Shown piece after piece: positions 33,074-41,847 of a stretch of 64,000 bases of DNA. The translations under genes were made by a program, and so were the position numbers. Numbering within the stretch: position 1 is the stretch's first letter; each line of letters begins with the position of its first letter. This DNA is from Psychrobacter arenosus (lineage in GTDB: Bacteria > Pseudomonadota > Gammaproteobacteria > Pseudomonadales > Moraxellaceae), in contig NZ_LR884459.1 in assembly GCF_904848165.1 (NCBI RefSeq), positions 124,001 through 188,000 on the forward strand, written 5' to 3'. Below the pieces are notes generated by a model, which worked only from the letters and a program-made list of their open reading frames with translations, was not told where the DNA came from and made no database searches.

Positions 33074-36000
33074 ATGCCCCCAATCGAGCAATTCACCCCA
33101 AAAAACCCAATTTTATTTTCACCAGTAGAGTTATTAAACCCCGCCTATATTGAGCAGGGTTCTGCGACTTTGCTATCCCGTGTCTCTCCGCTATACAGCG
33201 TGGATGAAGACACTTGGCTCAGCCAATTATTGCCGCTAGCCAAGCCTACAGAGGCTGAAAAACAAGCCATCTCTGAGCAAACGGCTAAGCTCGTCACTCA
33301 TGTCCGCCAAAATGACAAAGCGGTCAAGATGGTCGACTCATTATTATTGGAATATAGCTTGGATACGCAAGAAGGTATCTTGCTGATGAGTCTGGCGGAA
33401 GCGTTAATTCGTGTGCCTGATAATGCGACGGCTGATGCGCTTATCCAAGATAAAATGAGCGTCGCTGATTGGAAAAAACACTTAAAAGACAATAATGGTT
33501 TCATCGTCAATGCTTCAACGTGGGGCCTGATGATGACCGGTCGTGTGGTCAGTATCGATAAGAGCACGACCGCCAGCGGTTTCTTAGACCGTATGACCAA
33601 AAAAATGGGTGAGCCCGTCATCCGTGCGGCCATGCAAAAAGCCATGCGCATTATGGGTCATCAGTTCGTGTTAGGCGAAACTATTGAAGATGCCAACCGC
33701 AACAGCCAACCGTATCGCAAAAAAGGCTATACCTATTCCTTTGATATGCTAGGTGAAGCGGCGATTACCAATAAAGATGCTGAAAAGTACTTTGCGGACT
33801 ATCTGCATGCGATTAAAGCCACGGCCGGTGTCAAAGTTAATGAAGGCATGCCGAAGCCGTCAGTCTCTATCAAGCTGTCTGCTTTGCATCCGCGCTATGA
33901 AGCCACTCAAGAAGCGCAAGTTTTAGGATTGCTGCGTCAGCGTTGCTTGCTACTCATTGAAGCTGCTCGTGAAGTGAATGTGGACCTGAGTATCGATGCG
34001 GAAGAAGCCGATCGCTTAGAAATTTCGCTAAAACTTTTTGAGTCGTTATATCGTGATCCGCTAACTGCTGGTTGGGATGGCTTGGGCTTAGTCGTACAGG
34101 GCTATTCTAAACGTGCTATCGCTATTTTTGCCTGGCTAGCTAGCCTATCTAGAGAAGTGGGCGACCGTATCCCGCTACGTCTAGTAAAAGGCGCTTATTG
34201 GGATACAGAAATCAAACTGGCGCAACAAAAAGGGCTGTCGGGCTATCCGGTATGGACCCGTAAAGAAGGCACCGATTGTGCTTATCTTGCCTGTGCTAGA
34301 TTCTTATTAAGTGAGCATCTCCGCGGTTTGATTTGGCCGCAGTTTGCCACCCATAACGCGCATACCTTAGCTTCGGTCATGACCATGAGCACGCACAGAG
34401 ACTTCGAGTTTCAGCGCTTGCATGGGATGGGTGATGCGTTGTATGACCATATCTTGCAGACCTATCAAATCCCAGTACGTATCTATGCTCCAGTAGGCGC
34501 GCATAAAGACTTGCTCCCATATTTGGTGCGTCGTTTGCTCGAAAATGGTGCCAACAGCTCATTTGTCCATCAGTTATTAGACAAGTCTTATCCTATCGAA
34601 AAGCTAACCATACATCCGTATGACAAGCTAACGGCTAATGCTACCCTGCATAACCCGCAAATCCCATTACCATTAAATGTTTATGGCGATCGTCAGGCGA
34701 GTTTTGGTCCAAACATCTATGTGGAGTCACAATGGCTTCCGTTTAAAGCAGCTATTGATAGCCACTTGACCAGTACTTGGACAGCGGCTTCTGTCATTGA
34801 TGGGGCTACCGATACCACTACGCAAAACCGTCAAGAAGTGCGCGCCCCGTGGAACCATGCAGTGGTAGTTGGGCAAGCCCTTTACGCTGATGCAGAACAA
34901 GCGCGTCAAGCGGTGACTGCGGCCATCGCGGGTCAGGAAAACTGGCAACAAGTACCGGCAACTGAGCGAGCTAGTATTCTGCGCCGTATTGCCGACTTGT
35001 ATGAAGAGAACTATGCAGAATTCATGGCGTTATGCCAGTTAGAAGCTGGCAAGACCATGCAAGACAGCATTGACGAAATACGTGAGGCTGTAGATTTCTG
35101 TCGTTTCTATGCGGATGAAGCTGAGCGTTTAGCGGCTGATGTCAGTACCTTTACTGACCTAAATGGTCAAACGGTCTCTCAGCGTCTCAAAGCGCGCGGT
35201 ACCTTCGTCTGTATTAGCCCATGGAACTTCCCATTAGCGATTTACACCGGTCAGGTGGTCGCCGCATTAGCTGCTGGTAACACGGTCGTGGCCAAGCCTG
35301 CGGAGCAGACCAGTCTGATTGCCCACTTTGCTGCTAAGCTTATGTACCAAGCGGGCGTACCGCACAGTGCCTTGCAATTGGTGATTGGTGGTGGTGAAGT
35401 CGGTGGCGCATTGACGGCAGCAGATAATATCTCTGGCGTTATCTTTACCGGCTCGACCCAAACTGCGCAGCGTATTAACCAAAGCTTAAATGCAGAGCGC
35501 GCTACGGCCAGCACCTCAGGTGAGTTGCCTATTCTCATCGCTGAAACCGGTGGTCAGAATGCCATGATCGTTGACTCAACCGCCTTGCCAGAGCAAGTGG
35601 TTCAAGACGCAGTATTGTCGGCCTTTGGCTCTGCCGGTCAGCGCTGTTCAGCTTGCCGTATCTTATGCGTACAAGACGATATTGCAGATGGCATTATCGA
35701 ATTGTTACAAGGGCATATGGCCGAGTTGGTCGTGGGCAATCCGTTAGCCATCACGACCGATGTGGGTCCGGTCATTGACCAGGATGCCAAAGAGAGCCTA
35801 GACCGTCATATCGCCCGTATGGAAGCAGAACCTACTGCAACTATTATTGCGCAAACAGCACTGGGTGCAGAGGCAGCTAGCGAGCAGGCGTCGGCGACTT
35901 ATGTGCTACCTACCGCTATTGAAGTGAAGAGTATCGATGTGATTGCGGGTGAGCATTTTGGCCCTATCTTGCACGTATTACGCTATCAAGCTGGCGAGAT

Positions 36001-36247
36001 GGACAACTTAATCGATGCCATCAATGCGACGGGCTTTGGCTTAACCTTAGGTATTCATACCCGTATCGAGCGTATGGCCGAGCATATCGAACGCCGTGCG
36101 ATGGTGGGTAATACCTATATTAACCGCAACCAGATTGGTGCAGTAGTCGATGTCCAGCCTTTTGGTGGTTGTGGCCTGTCGGGCACTGGCCCGAAAGCGG
36201 GTGGCCCTCATTATGTGGCGCGCCTAATGCGTTGGGAAGAGGCATAG
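33074..36247 (+). CDS. putA: Bifunctional proline dehydrogenase / P5C dehydrogenase PutA (short form)
   Basis: Start at the ATG 33074 (MPPIEQF) with GGAG 5 bases upstream; the longer frame from 33053 would need TTG. The product has 1057 residues. The FAD proline dehydrogenase barrel includes KPSVSIKLSALHPRYE, RLVKGAYWDTEIK and FATHNAHT. The ALDH half includes CISPWNFPLAIYTGQVVAALAAGN, the catalytic Cys region FGSAGQRCSACRI and the C-terminal PFGGCGLSGTGPKAGG. It oxidises proline to glutamate, feeding quinone and NADH. The N-terminal ribbon-helix-helix DNA-binding domain of E. coli PutA is absent, so it cannot be its own repressor. The C-terminal ALDH-like domain of long PutAs is also missing but is encoded next door. 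Confidence 0.97.
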   Translation: MPPIEQFTPKNPILFSPVELLNPAYIEQGSATLLSRVSPLYSVDEDTWLSQLLPLAKPTEAEKQAISEQTAKLVTHVRQNDKAVKMVDSLLLEYSLDTQEGILLMSLAEALIRVPDNATADALIQDKMSVADWKKHLKDNNGFIVNASTWGLMMTGRVVSIDKSTTASGFLDRMTKKMGEPVIRAAMQKAMRIMGHQFVLGETIEDANRNSQPYRKKGYTYSFDMLGEAAITNKDAEKYFADYLHAIKATAGVKVNEGMPKPSVSIKLSALHPRYEATQEAQVLGLLRQRCLLLIEAAREVNVDLSIDAEEADRLEISLKLFESLYRDPLTAGWDGLGLVVQGYSKRAIAIFAWLASLSREVGDRIPLRLVKGAYWDTEIKLAQQKGLSGYPVWTRKEGTDCAYLACARFLLSEHLRGLIWPQFATHNAHTLASVMTMSTHRDFEFQRLHGMGDALYDHILQTYQIPVRIYAPVGAHKDLLPYLVRRLLENGANSSFVHQLLDKSYPIEKLTIHPYDKLTANATLHNPQIPLPLNVYGDRQASFGPNIYVESQWLPFKAAIDSHLTSTWTAASVIDGATDTTTQNRQEVRAPWNHAVVVGQALYADAEQARQAVTAAIAGQENWQQVPATERASILRRIADLYEENYAEFMALCQLEAGKTMQDSIDEIREAVDFCRFYADEAERLAADVSTFTDLNGQTVSQRLKARGTFVCISPWNFPLAIYTGQVVAALAAGNTVVAKPAEQTSLIAHFAAKLMYQAGVPHSALQLVIGGGEVGGALTAADNISGVIFTGSTQTAQRINQSLNAERATASTSGELPILIAETGGQNAMIVDSTALPEQVVQDAVLSAFGSAGQRCSACRILCVQDDIADGIIELLQGHMAELVVGNPLAITTDVGPVIDQDAKESLDRHIARMEAEPTATIIAQTALGAEAASEQASATYVLPTAIEVKSIDVIAGEHFGPILHVLRYQAGEMDNLIDAINATGFGLTLGIHTRIERMAEHIERRAMVGNTYINRNQIGAVVDVQPFGGCGLSGTGPKAGGPHYVARLMRWEEA

Positions 36248-36295
36248 TCTGCTACCCTTTAACTCTATTATTGCTAATTTAATAGGAGCCTTATT

Positions 36296-36982
36296 ATGGC
36301 GACCGAATTCAAAAAAAATCATGCAAAAATCTGTGAAGAATGGCGTTTACTGAGTAGCACTGATCGTGCGGCGTTTTTGCAAGCAGCTAGCCCACGTTTA
36401 GCACTCCTTACGGGCAATGCTAATAAAGCCAAGCGCTTATTCGCCCATTTGCTTGAACAAGCGCCTAAGCTAGATGCCGTCATGGCTATGAATGGCGCGA
36501 CAGGCGAGTCCAACGACTTGTACCTAGACGCTCGTGGCAAGACTATGGTCATCGGGACAGAAAATGCCAAAACTTTGCCAGTATTAGGGCAGATGGTTGC
36601 CGCGCTGTTGGCTGGTAATGAAGTGATTTTACATTATCCTAGCCAGCCTGAAATCTGCATAGAAGTGGTTGATATCTTGTACAATGCCGGTATTAAAGAA
36701 GACGTGATCAGCATTGCTAATGACTCGCAAACCGTCATTTTGCTGCACATGGATCGCCTAGCTCAAGTCGCGGCTGTGGGCACTCCTGCAGAGATGCAAG
36801 AGCTAGCAACTGAACTGGCTAAGACGGATGGTATCTTGACGCAAATGATTGCGGTCACTGACGTTAGTGGCTGCCGTGAGATGTTGACGCCAGATTACCT
36901 CTATCGTTTTGTTACTGAGCGCGTTAAGACGATTAATACTACCGCTATTGGGGGCAACGCCAGCTTGCTAGAGTTGGTATAA
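36296..36982 (+). CDS. Stand-alone PutA C-terminal (ALDH-superfamily-like) domain protein
   Basis: A 228-residue protein 48 bp after putA. GQMVAALLAGNEVILHYPSQ aligns with GQVVAALAAGNTVVAKPAEQ of the neighbouring PutA ALDH domain, so it carries an ALDH-type Rossmann segment. TGESNDLYL and the terminal INTTAIGGNASLLEL match, from memory, the TGERN...Y and NT.A.GGNASL motifs of the C-terminal domain of E. coli PutA. No catalytic ALDH cysteine is present. In long PutAs this domain is non-catalytic and covers the substrate tunnel. Here it is a separate polypeptide, presumably binding PutA in trans. It is cotranscribed with putA and followed by a terminator. Confidence 0.82.
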   Translation: MATEFKKNHAKICEEWRLLSSTDRAAFLQAASPRLALLTGNANKAKRLFAHLLEQAPKLDAVMAMNGATGESNDLYLDARGKTMVIGTENAKTLPVLGQMVAALLAGNEVILHYPSQPEICIEVVDILYNAGIKEDVISIANDSQTVILLHMDRLAQVAAVGTPAEMQELATELAKTDGILTQMIAVTDVSGCREMLTPDYLYRFVTERVKTINTTAIGGNASLLELV

Positions 36983-37051
36983 GCATATGCTCTTAACTGG
37001 TTAGCAGGCTTTAACGAGCCGCTAGGATAGCAGTTAAAATAGTGTTTAAAT

Positions 37052-37099
37052 AAGGCAATGGCAGTTAGCTGTATTCGCAGCGCTCCCATTGCCTTTTTT
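37052..37099 (+). terminator. Terminator after the putA unit
   Basis: AAGGCAATGG pairs with CCATTGCCTT across a loop of about 24 bases that can form an inner hairpin, followed by seven T. Confidence 0.8.
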
Positions 37100-37178
37100 T
37101 ATGCCCGTTTATTAAGATGATTTTAGCTCGTTATCATAGAGGGCAGTAAAGCGCTATTTTCCATAAGGACCCTCATAA

Positions 37179-38195
37179 ATGCTACGACGGTTTATCTTTA
37201 TCCTATTAGGCCTGTTGTTGGGCATTATCGTGATAGCGGCGCTCGCCTTTGCGGCTTTTCGTGCCCCAGACCGTAGTGTGGCTGAGCTGGCGCAGTGGCA
37301 ATTGCCCAATAGTGAGTTCATAGATATAGCAGGTACCCAAGCGCATGTGGTGCAATCTGGATTATGCCAACAGCTCAACAATAACAAGACTACTAAACAT
37401 GCAGATCAAGTTGGTATTGAGCCGCCTGTCGTAGTGTTATTGCACGGTACCTCCGCCAGTCTTCACACTTGGAATGGGTGGGCGGAGCAACTGGAGAAAG
37501 ACTACTGTGTAATCCGTATGGATTTGCCTGGCTTTGGCTTGACCGGGCCTTTCGCTGATATCACTAAATCCTACCATAGTGATAACTACGCAGACTTTGT
37601 CATACAAGTCTTGGATAAGCTACACGTGGCTAAGGCGAGCTTGGTCGGTAATTCACTAGGCGGCAAAGTGGCTTGGCTCACTGCTGTCCATTATCCCGAG
37701 CGCGTCGATAAGTTGGTTTTAATCGATGCTGCGGGCTATCCGGCAACTCCAAAACACGTACCAATTGGCTTTAAATTGGCACAGTATCCCAAACTTGACC
37801 CACTCATTAAACGAGTATTGCCGCGCTCTGTGGTAGAGAAAAGCCTGCTTAGCGTCTATGCCGATGATACGAAAGTGACGGAAGCGTTGGTCAATCGCTA
37901 TTACCAGCTGACCCTACGCGCAGGTAATCGTGGTGCGCTAGGCCGGCGGATGCGGGAGTTTGATACTCCTAATCAGGCAGCACTCATCCCAACTATTACT
38001 GCACCGACCCTAATACTATGGGGGGAGCAAGATGACCTTATTCCTTTAGAAAACGGTAAGCGGTTTCACCAAGCTATTCAAAACAGTCAATTCGTTACCT
38101 TTCCAGAATTAGGCCATGTACCGCAAGAAGAAGCGGCTGTCGCTACTGTCAACGTTGCCAAAGCATTTTTAGTAGGCGCATCAAAGGGTAATTGA
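37179..38195 (+). CDS. Alpha/beta hydrolase with N-terminal membrane anchor
   Basis: A 338-residue protein. Residues 4-28 form one membrane helix, so the enzyme is inner-membrane anchored and probably faces the periplasm. The oxyanion strand is VVVLLHGTSAS (about 84-94). The nucleophile elbow is GNSLGG with Ser159. The acid is in LWGEQDDLIP (about 283) and the His in ELGHVPQEE (about 311). The RMDLPGFGLTGP loop is typical of epoxide-hydrolase-like or esterase branches. The substrate is unknown. No cotranscribed partner is evident. Confidence 0.88.
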   Translation: MLRRFIFILLGLLLGIIVIAALAFAAFRAPDRSVAELAQWQLPNSEFIDIAGTQAHVVQSGLCQQLNNNKTTKHADQVGIEPPVVVLLHGTSASLHTWNGWAEQLEKDYCVIRMDLPGFGLTGPFADITKSYHSDNYADFVIQVLDKLHVAKASLVGNSLGGKVAWLTAVHYPERVDKLVLIDAAGYPATPKHVPIGFKLAQYPKLDPLIKRVLPRSVVEKSLLSVYADDTKVTEALVNRYYQLTLRAGNRGALGRRMREFDTPNQAALIPTITAPTLILWGEQDDLIPLENGKRFHQAIQNSQFVTFPELGHVPQEEAAVATVNVAKAFLVGASKGN

Positions 38196-38448
38196 TTAAG
38201 GTTAACGATAAATATAGTTTGCCTAGAGTGATGAATATTTTAAAAATTATTCAACATTAATTTAATATTAATTAACCTTAATTAGTAATTATTTAATGTT
38301 ATAGTTAAGCCTAGCTACAAAAAATATAGTAAAAGAGGCTAAGCCTATCTGTACGACACTTAAGGGAACTGAGTGGCAATTCATCAAAGCAATGATCCAA
38401 ATCAGGTTTGTTGGTAGCTAGCATACAACTACAATAAGGAGATTCACT

Positions 38449-39291
38449 ATGTCTGTAGAGTCTACAAGCCCCGCTATAGCGTCTAATCACTCCATCAAGA
38501 TTGCGGCTATCTCTGATATCCACAGTAATGTTTTTGCTTTAGAAGCGGTATTAGCAGATATCGATGATCGGTCCGTGCAGCAAGTGGTTAATCTTGGTGA
38601 TATCCTATATGGTCCTATCGCACCCAGCCAAACCTACGAATTATTAAGGGCCTATCAGGGGTGGAAGTCAAACGATGTCATTACTATTCAGGGCAATCAA
38701 GATCGCTTAATCTATGAGGCGAATGCGGCCGCAATCAAGGATAATCCTACGCTGAGATTTGTCCTTGACGAGTTGCCAGCAGACGCTATCAAGTGGTTGC
38801 GCAGTTTGCCCGTTGATTATCAGCTACAAGAAAACGGCTTTAACGAAGTCATCTATTTGTGTCATGGCGCGCCAAATGAGGATGCGATGTATCTGTTAGA
38901 AGAGGTGAGTAGTGGCTCTCCCGTGATAAGAGAGGATAGCGACATTATCACTCGTTTGGCTGGTCAAGACGCTAGCATTATCCTCTGTGGGCATTCGCAT
39001 ATCTCGCGGACTGTCATGTTATCTAATGGTCAGATTGTGGTGAATACCGGCAGTGTCGGTTATCCCGCTTATGCCGATGAGTCACCGGTCAATCATAAGA
39101 TGGAGAGCTGCTCCCCGCACGCCAGTTATGCCTTACTCGAATGTATAAAAACCCCTACCGGCAGACAATGGCAGGTGGAGCAAGTCAAGATTCCTTATGA
39201 CTTTGAGGCGGCCGCCCAATTAGCGGCAAAGCATGGCCGTGAGGACTTGGCATTTGCTTTACGCACGGGCAGAGTCATGGCGACGGGCTAA
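38449..39291 (+). CDS. Calcineurin-like metallophosphoesterase
   Basis: A 280-residue phosphoesterase of the YfcE/MJ0936-like group. All metal-binding motifs are present in order: ISDIHSN (D23, H25), NLGDILYGP (D51), GNQD (N83), CHGAPNED (about 144) and CGHSHISR (about 178), with NTGSVGYP after. Such enzymes cleave phosphodiesters or nucleotides; the substrate is unknown. The fourth motif GNQD replaces the common GNHD, so the catalytic His is a Gln, which is frequent in this subgroup. A good ribosome site (AAGGAG) precedes the start. Confidence 0.88.
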   Translation: MSVESTSPAIASNHSIKIAAISDIHSNVFALEAVLADIDDRSVQQVVNLGDILYGPIAPSQTYELLRAYQGWKSNDVITIQGNQDRLIYEANAAAIKDNPTLRFVLDELPADAIKWLRSLPVDYQLQENGFNEVIYLCHGAPNEDAMYLLEEVSSGSPVIREDSDIITRLAGQDASIILCGHSHISRTVMLSNGQIVVNTGSVGYPAYADESPVNHKMESCSPHASYALLECIKTPTGRQWQVEQVKIPYDFEAAAQLAAKHGREDLAFALRTGRVMATG

Positions 39292-39328
39292 GCTATTCAG
39301 AGTTGGTAATAGCTTTTAATTCATAAAC

Positions 39329-39358
39329 AAATACGGCCTTAGCGGGTCGTATTTTTTT
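39329..39358 (+). terminator. Terminator after the phosphoesterase
   Basis: ATACGGCC/GGGTCGTAT imperfect stem around TTAGC, followed by seven T. Confidence 0.75.
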
Positions 39359-39488
39359 CACATTACTTTTTATACACTTTGAGCTTAGTAACGTTTTTTG
39401 ACGGACTTCACCCGTTATAACCGTTAGAATTTCTGGATAATATAAATTTTTTATTAATAAAAATTAGTACAGTAGTCATGGAGACAGT

Positions 39489-40091
39489 ATGCCCACACTT
39501 TTTATGGTTCAGCTCGGTGGTCGCCCTAAAGGCCGCTTGATTGAGCAACACGATATTTTCTTTGGCGTAGCGGATGAGTTGGTTGAGCTTATTCCCGCTA
39601 TCAATGAGCATTGGCCAGAAGTGAACAATAAATGGCACGTGGACTCTTATCGTGCTGTGACACGCGTAGGCGGCTATCGTATTGATTGGATAGCTACAGC
39701 CGAGTCGGATAGCGCTAATGAAAACCAAGCAGAGGACGTAACCAATCTAAAGCTATTTTTTATTAATTTGGGCGGCTATCTTCCCAATGATTTTGAAGAA
39801 TATCATCACAAGTTGCTTATCGTCGCGCCAACCCAAGCTGAAGCTATTAAGCAAGCGAAGCAAAGTGATTTCTATAAAAAATACAGCTTTAAAGATAAAG
39901 GCACGCCGTTTAATGCCGCCTCGCATATTGATGATAAACACCAAGTGGATGTGGATGATATTTATAATGTCAGTGAGTTGCTGAGCACAGGCAGCTTACA
40001 GATTACCGAGGATAAAGCGGATACAGCCGCTATAGAAGACAAATCCTATATCGGTTATTTAAGCATTAAAAATCTCAGGAAGTTAAAATAA
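39489..40091 (+). CDS. DUF1543-domain protein
   Basis: A 200-residue protein. The segment MVQLGGRPKGRLIEQHDIFFGVAD ... INEHWPEVNNKWHVDSY matches DUF1543 as I remember it, a domain that can occur twice. The second half (FFINLGGYLPNDFEEYHHKLLIVAP) repeats the same pattern and looks like the second copy, giving two tandem DUF1543 repeats. Function is unknown. The next gene starts one base after its stop, so the two form a pair. Confidence 0.8.
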   Translation: MPTLFMVQLGGRPKGRLIEQHDIFFGVADELVELIPAINEHWPEVNNKWHVDSYRAVTRVGGYRIDWIATAESDSANENQAEDVTNLKLFFINLGGYLPNDFEEYHHKLLIVAPTQAEAIKQAKQSDFYKKYSFKDKGTPFNAASHIDDKHQVDVDDIYNVSELLSTGSLQITEDKADTAAIEDKSYIGYLSIKNLRKLK

Positions 40092-40092
40092 T

Positions 40093-40410
40093 ATGGCTTT
40101 AAATATGTATTATAAAAATGGCATGATTCGCAAAACGCACTGTCAAATCCCAGATGATTTAGTGTCTACCCTCTATCAAGTGCATGATAATGCTAAGTTT
40201 CCGCAACTGACTTGGTTGATTGATAATCTGTATGAGCAGCCACAGATTGAACCTGATATTGCTAAGCTATTAGCCGATGAGATGGTAGCCTTTGAGCGCT
40301 TAATCCTGTCGCTACATTTGCCTTTTCCTATGGTGCAACTGCAAAAGCTACAGACTTTCTTTTTAACGGCGGCTGATAAACAACAAGTTATTATGACCCG
40401 TACTGATTAG
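40093..40410 (+). CDS. Small hypothetical protein paired with the DUF1543 gene
   Basis: A 105-residue protein with no family I recognise. It is mostly helical (PDDLVSTLYQVHDNAKFPQLTWLIDNLYEQ, then IAKLLADEMVAFERLILSLH), with no signal or membrane segment. Its ATG lies one base after the DUF1543 stop, which argues for cotranslation and a shared role. It is probably cytoplasmic. Confidence 0.7.
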   Translation: MALNMYYKNGMIRKTHCQIPDDLVSTLYQVHDNAKFPQLTWLIDNLYEQPQIEPDIAKLLADEMVAFERLILSLHLPFPMVQLQKLQTFFLTAADKQQVIMTRTD

Positions 40411-40566
40411 ATAGGCTAAATTACGCAAGCAGCACTTAGACCGTTTTTGTCCTAGTATTTTTTATAGTAACAATAAAATAATCAGGCAATAACAGACGTA
40501 AGTAATAAAACAAGCAAGTTATAAAAAGTGCAGTTAATTTAATGAATTTAAAGAAGAAAGCCTTTT

Positions 40567-41421
40567 ATGAGTAACTTATTTACCCCAAAAATTATCTTTT
40601 TCGATATAGACGATACCTTAAGCCGCGACGGCATTATCGCTCCCCATAACCAAGCGACTCTGGAAGCGCTAGCAGACACCGACATTAAACTGGTCATAGC
40701 GACAGGTCGCGCTAAGCCGATGCTGCCAGACGATATTTTAGACTTGCTTGACCGAGGGGTACTCGACGCTATCATTTGTATGAATGGTCAATACAGCTTT
40801 TATAATGACGTAGACAGCAGTGATGGGGATAGTAGTGAAAATGGCGAAGAGCTTAACCAGGTAAGCAACGAGGTGGTAATTAAACATTACCCACTAACGC
40901 TACCTCAAGCTGAGCAAATCGTACAAATCTGTAGGCAGGAGGAAGTGGTCTATAAGCTGGACTCGACGGACTATATTGCTTGGTCGGTAGCGCACGAAAG
41001 AATCAAGGCGATGATGGTAGAGCGTAGCTATTTCATTGTTGATCCTGACTTTTATAAAACCAATGAGGTTTATCAGTGTTCTGTCATTTTTAATAGCCTC
41101 ATGGATAAGATGCAACATATCGACTTTGCTCAATACGGTTTAAAGCTAGTGCATTGGCATAACATGGGTGCTGATATTATTCCAGCAGATGCTTCCAAGG
41201 CGCGCGCGGTACAAGATGTTTGTGATTATTACGGGATAGCAGTTGCCGATGCCATGGCGTTTGGCGATGGTATGAACGATTTAGAGATGTTTGATTTGGT
41301 AGGGTGTAGCGTGGCGATGGGCGATGGTCAACCGGCGCTGATTGAACGAGCTGATTTAGTCACTGGCTCTATCGAGGAGTTTGGTATCCAAGCGGTGCTA
41401 GACAAGTTCCTTGTGACGTAG
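40567..41421 (+). CDS. HAD-superfamily Cof-type sugar/nucleotide phosphatase
   Basis: A 284-residue HAD subclass IIB hydrolase. Motif I is FFDIDDTLS (nucleophile D13, acid/base D15), motif II is VIATGRAK, motif III includes the Lys in DASKARAVQDV, and motif IV is AFGDGMNDLEMF. A C2-type cap lies between, with an acidic insert (DVDSSDGDSSENGEE) in its early part. Typical substrates are phosphosugars, pyridoxal phosphate or FMN; here it is unknown. It stands alone and runs towards the antitoxin gene, 1 bp apart. Confidence 0.9.
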   Translation: MSNLFTPKIIFFDIDDTLSRDGIIAPHNQATLEALADTDIKLVIATGRAKPMLPDDILDLLDRGVLDAIICMNGQYSFYNDVDSSDGDSSENGEELNQVSNEVVIKHYPLTLPQAEQIVQICRQEEVVYKLDSTDYIAWSVAHERIKAMMVERSYFIVDPDFYKTNEVYQCSVIFNSLMDKMQHIDFAQYGLKLVHWHNMGADIIPADASKARAVQDVCDYYGIAVADAMAFGDGMNDLEMFDLVGCSVAMGDGQPALIERADLVTGSIEEFGIQAVLDKFLVT

Positions 41422-41422
41422 T

Positions 41423-41716
41423 CTATTGATCCCATAAAGCCAATTCATCCTCATCTAATGGTAGAAAAAATTCTGGACTCAGTTTTTTATCTATATACTT
41501 GCCCGCCTGACGCCTTTTTTTTGGAGTAGTGACCTCTGTTATTGAGTTAGCAGTAATAGAAGGTAAGTCTGGAGCAGCTAATTTAGCTACAGGTTTGCCT
41601 GAGGCGACAAAAACCACGTCCTCACCGGTCTCTATAAGGGCTAACCACTGCTGTATTGTCTGTACAAATACAGGGTTATCTACACTCAGTTCATTAAGAT
41701 TAATAGTAATGCTCAT
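41423..41716 (-). CDS. Orphan Phd/YefM-type antitoxin
   Basis: A 97-residue protein. The central part (ALIETGEDVVFVASGKPVAKLAAP) is the Phd/YefM fold core, with the G-K-P-V-A-x-L signature. The C-terminus (PLDEDELALWDQ) resembles tails of antitoxins paired with PIN toxins. A strong Shine-Dalgarno (GAGG) precedes the ATG. There is no toxin: the stop codon lies 1 bp from the end of the convergent HAD gene, and nothing toxin-like is upstream. Confidence 0.75.
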   Translation of the reverse strand: MSITINLNELSVDNPVFVQTIQQWLALIETGEDVVFVASGKPVAKLAAPDLPSITANSITEVTTPKKRRQAGKYIDKKLSPEFFLPLDEDELALWDQ

Positions 41717-41847
41717 AATGTACCTCGATCGCCAGTAAAGATGACTATACTTTAGTCTATCATAGCCAGATACACGAGTTTCCCTTGATTCTGCCTCTAT
41801 TCACCCTCATATTCTATCCACCTATAAAATTAAAATAGCCTAAGCCA

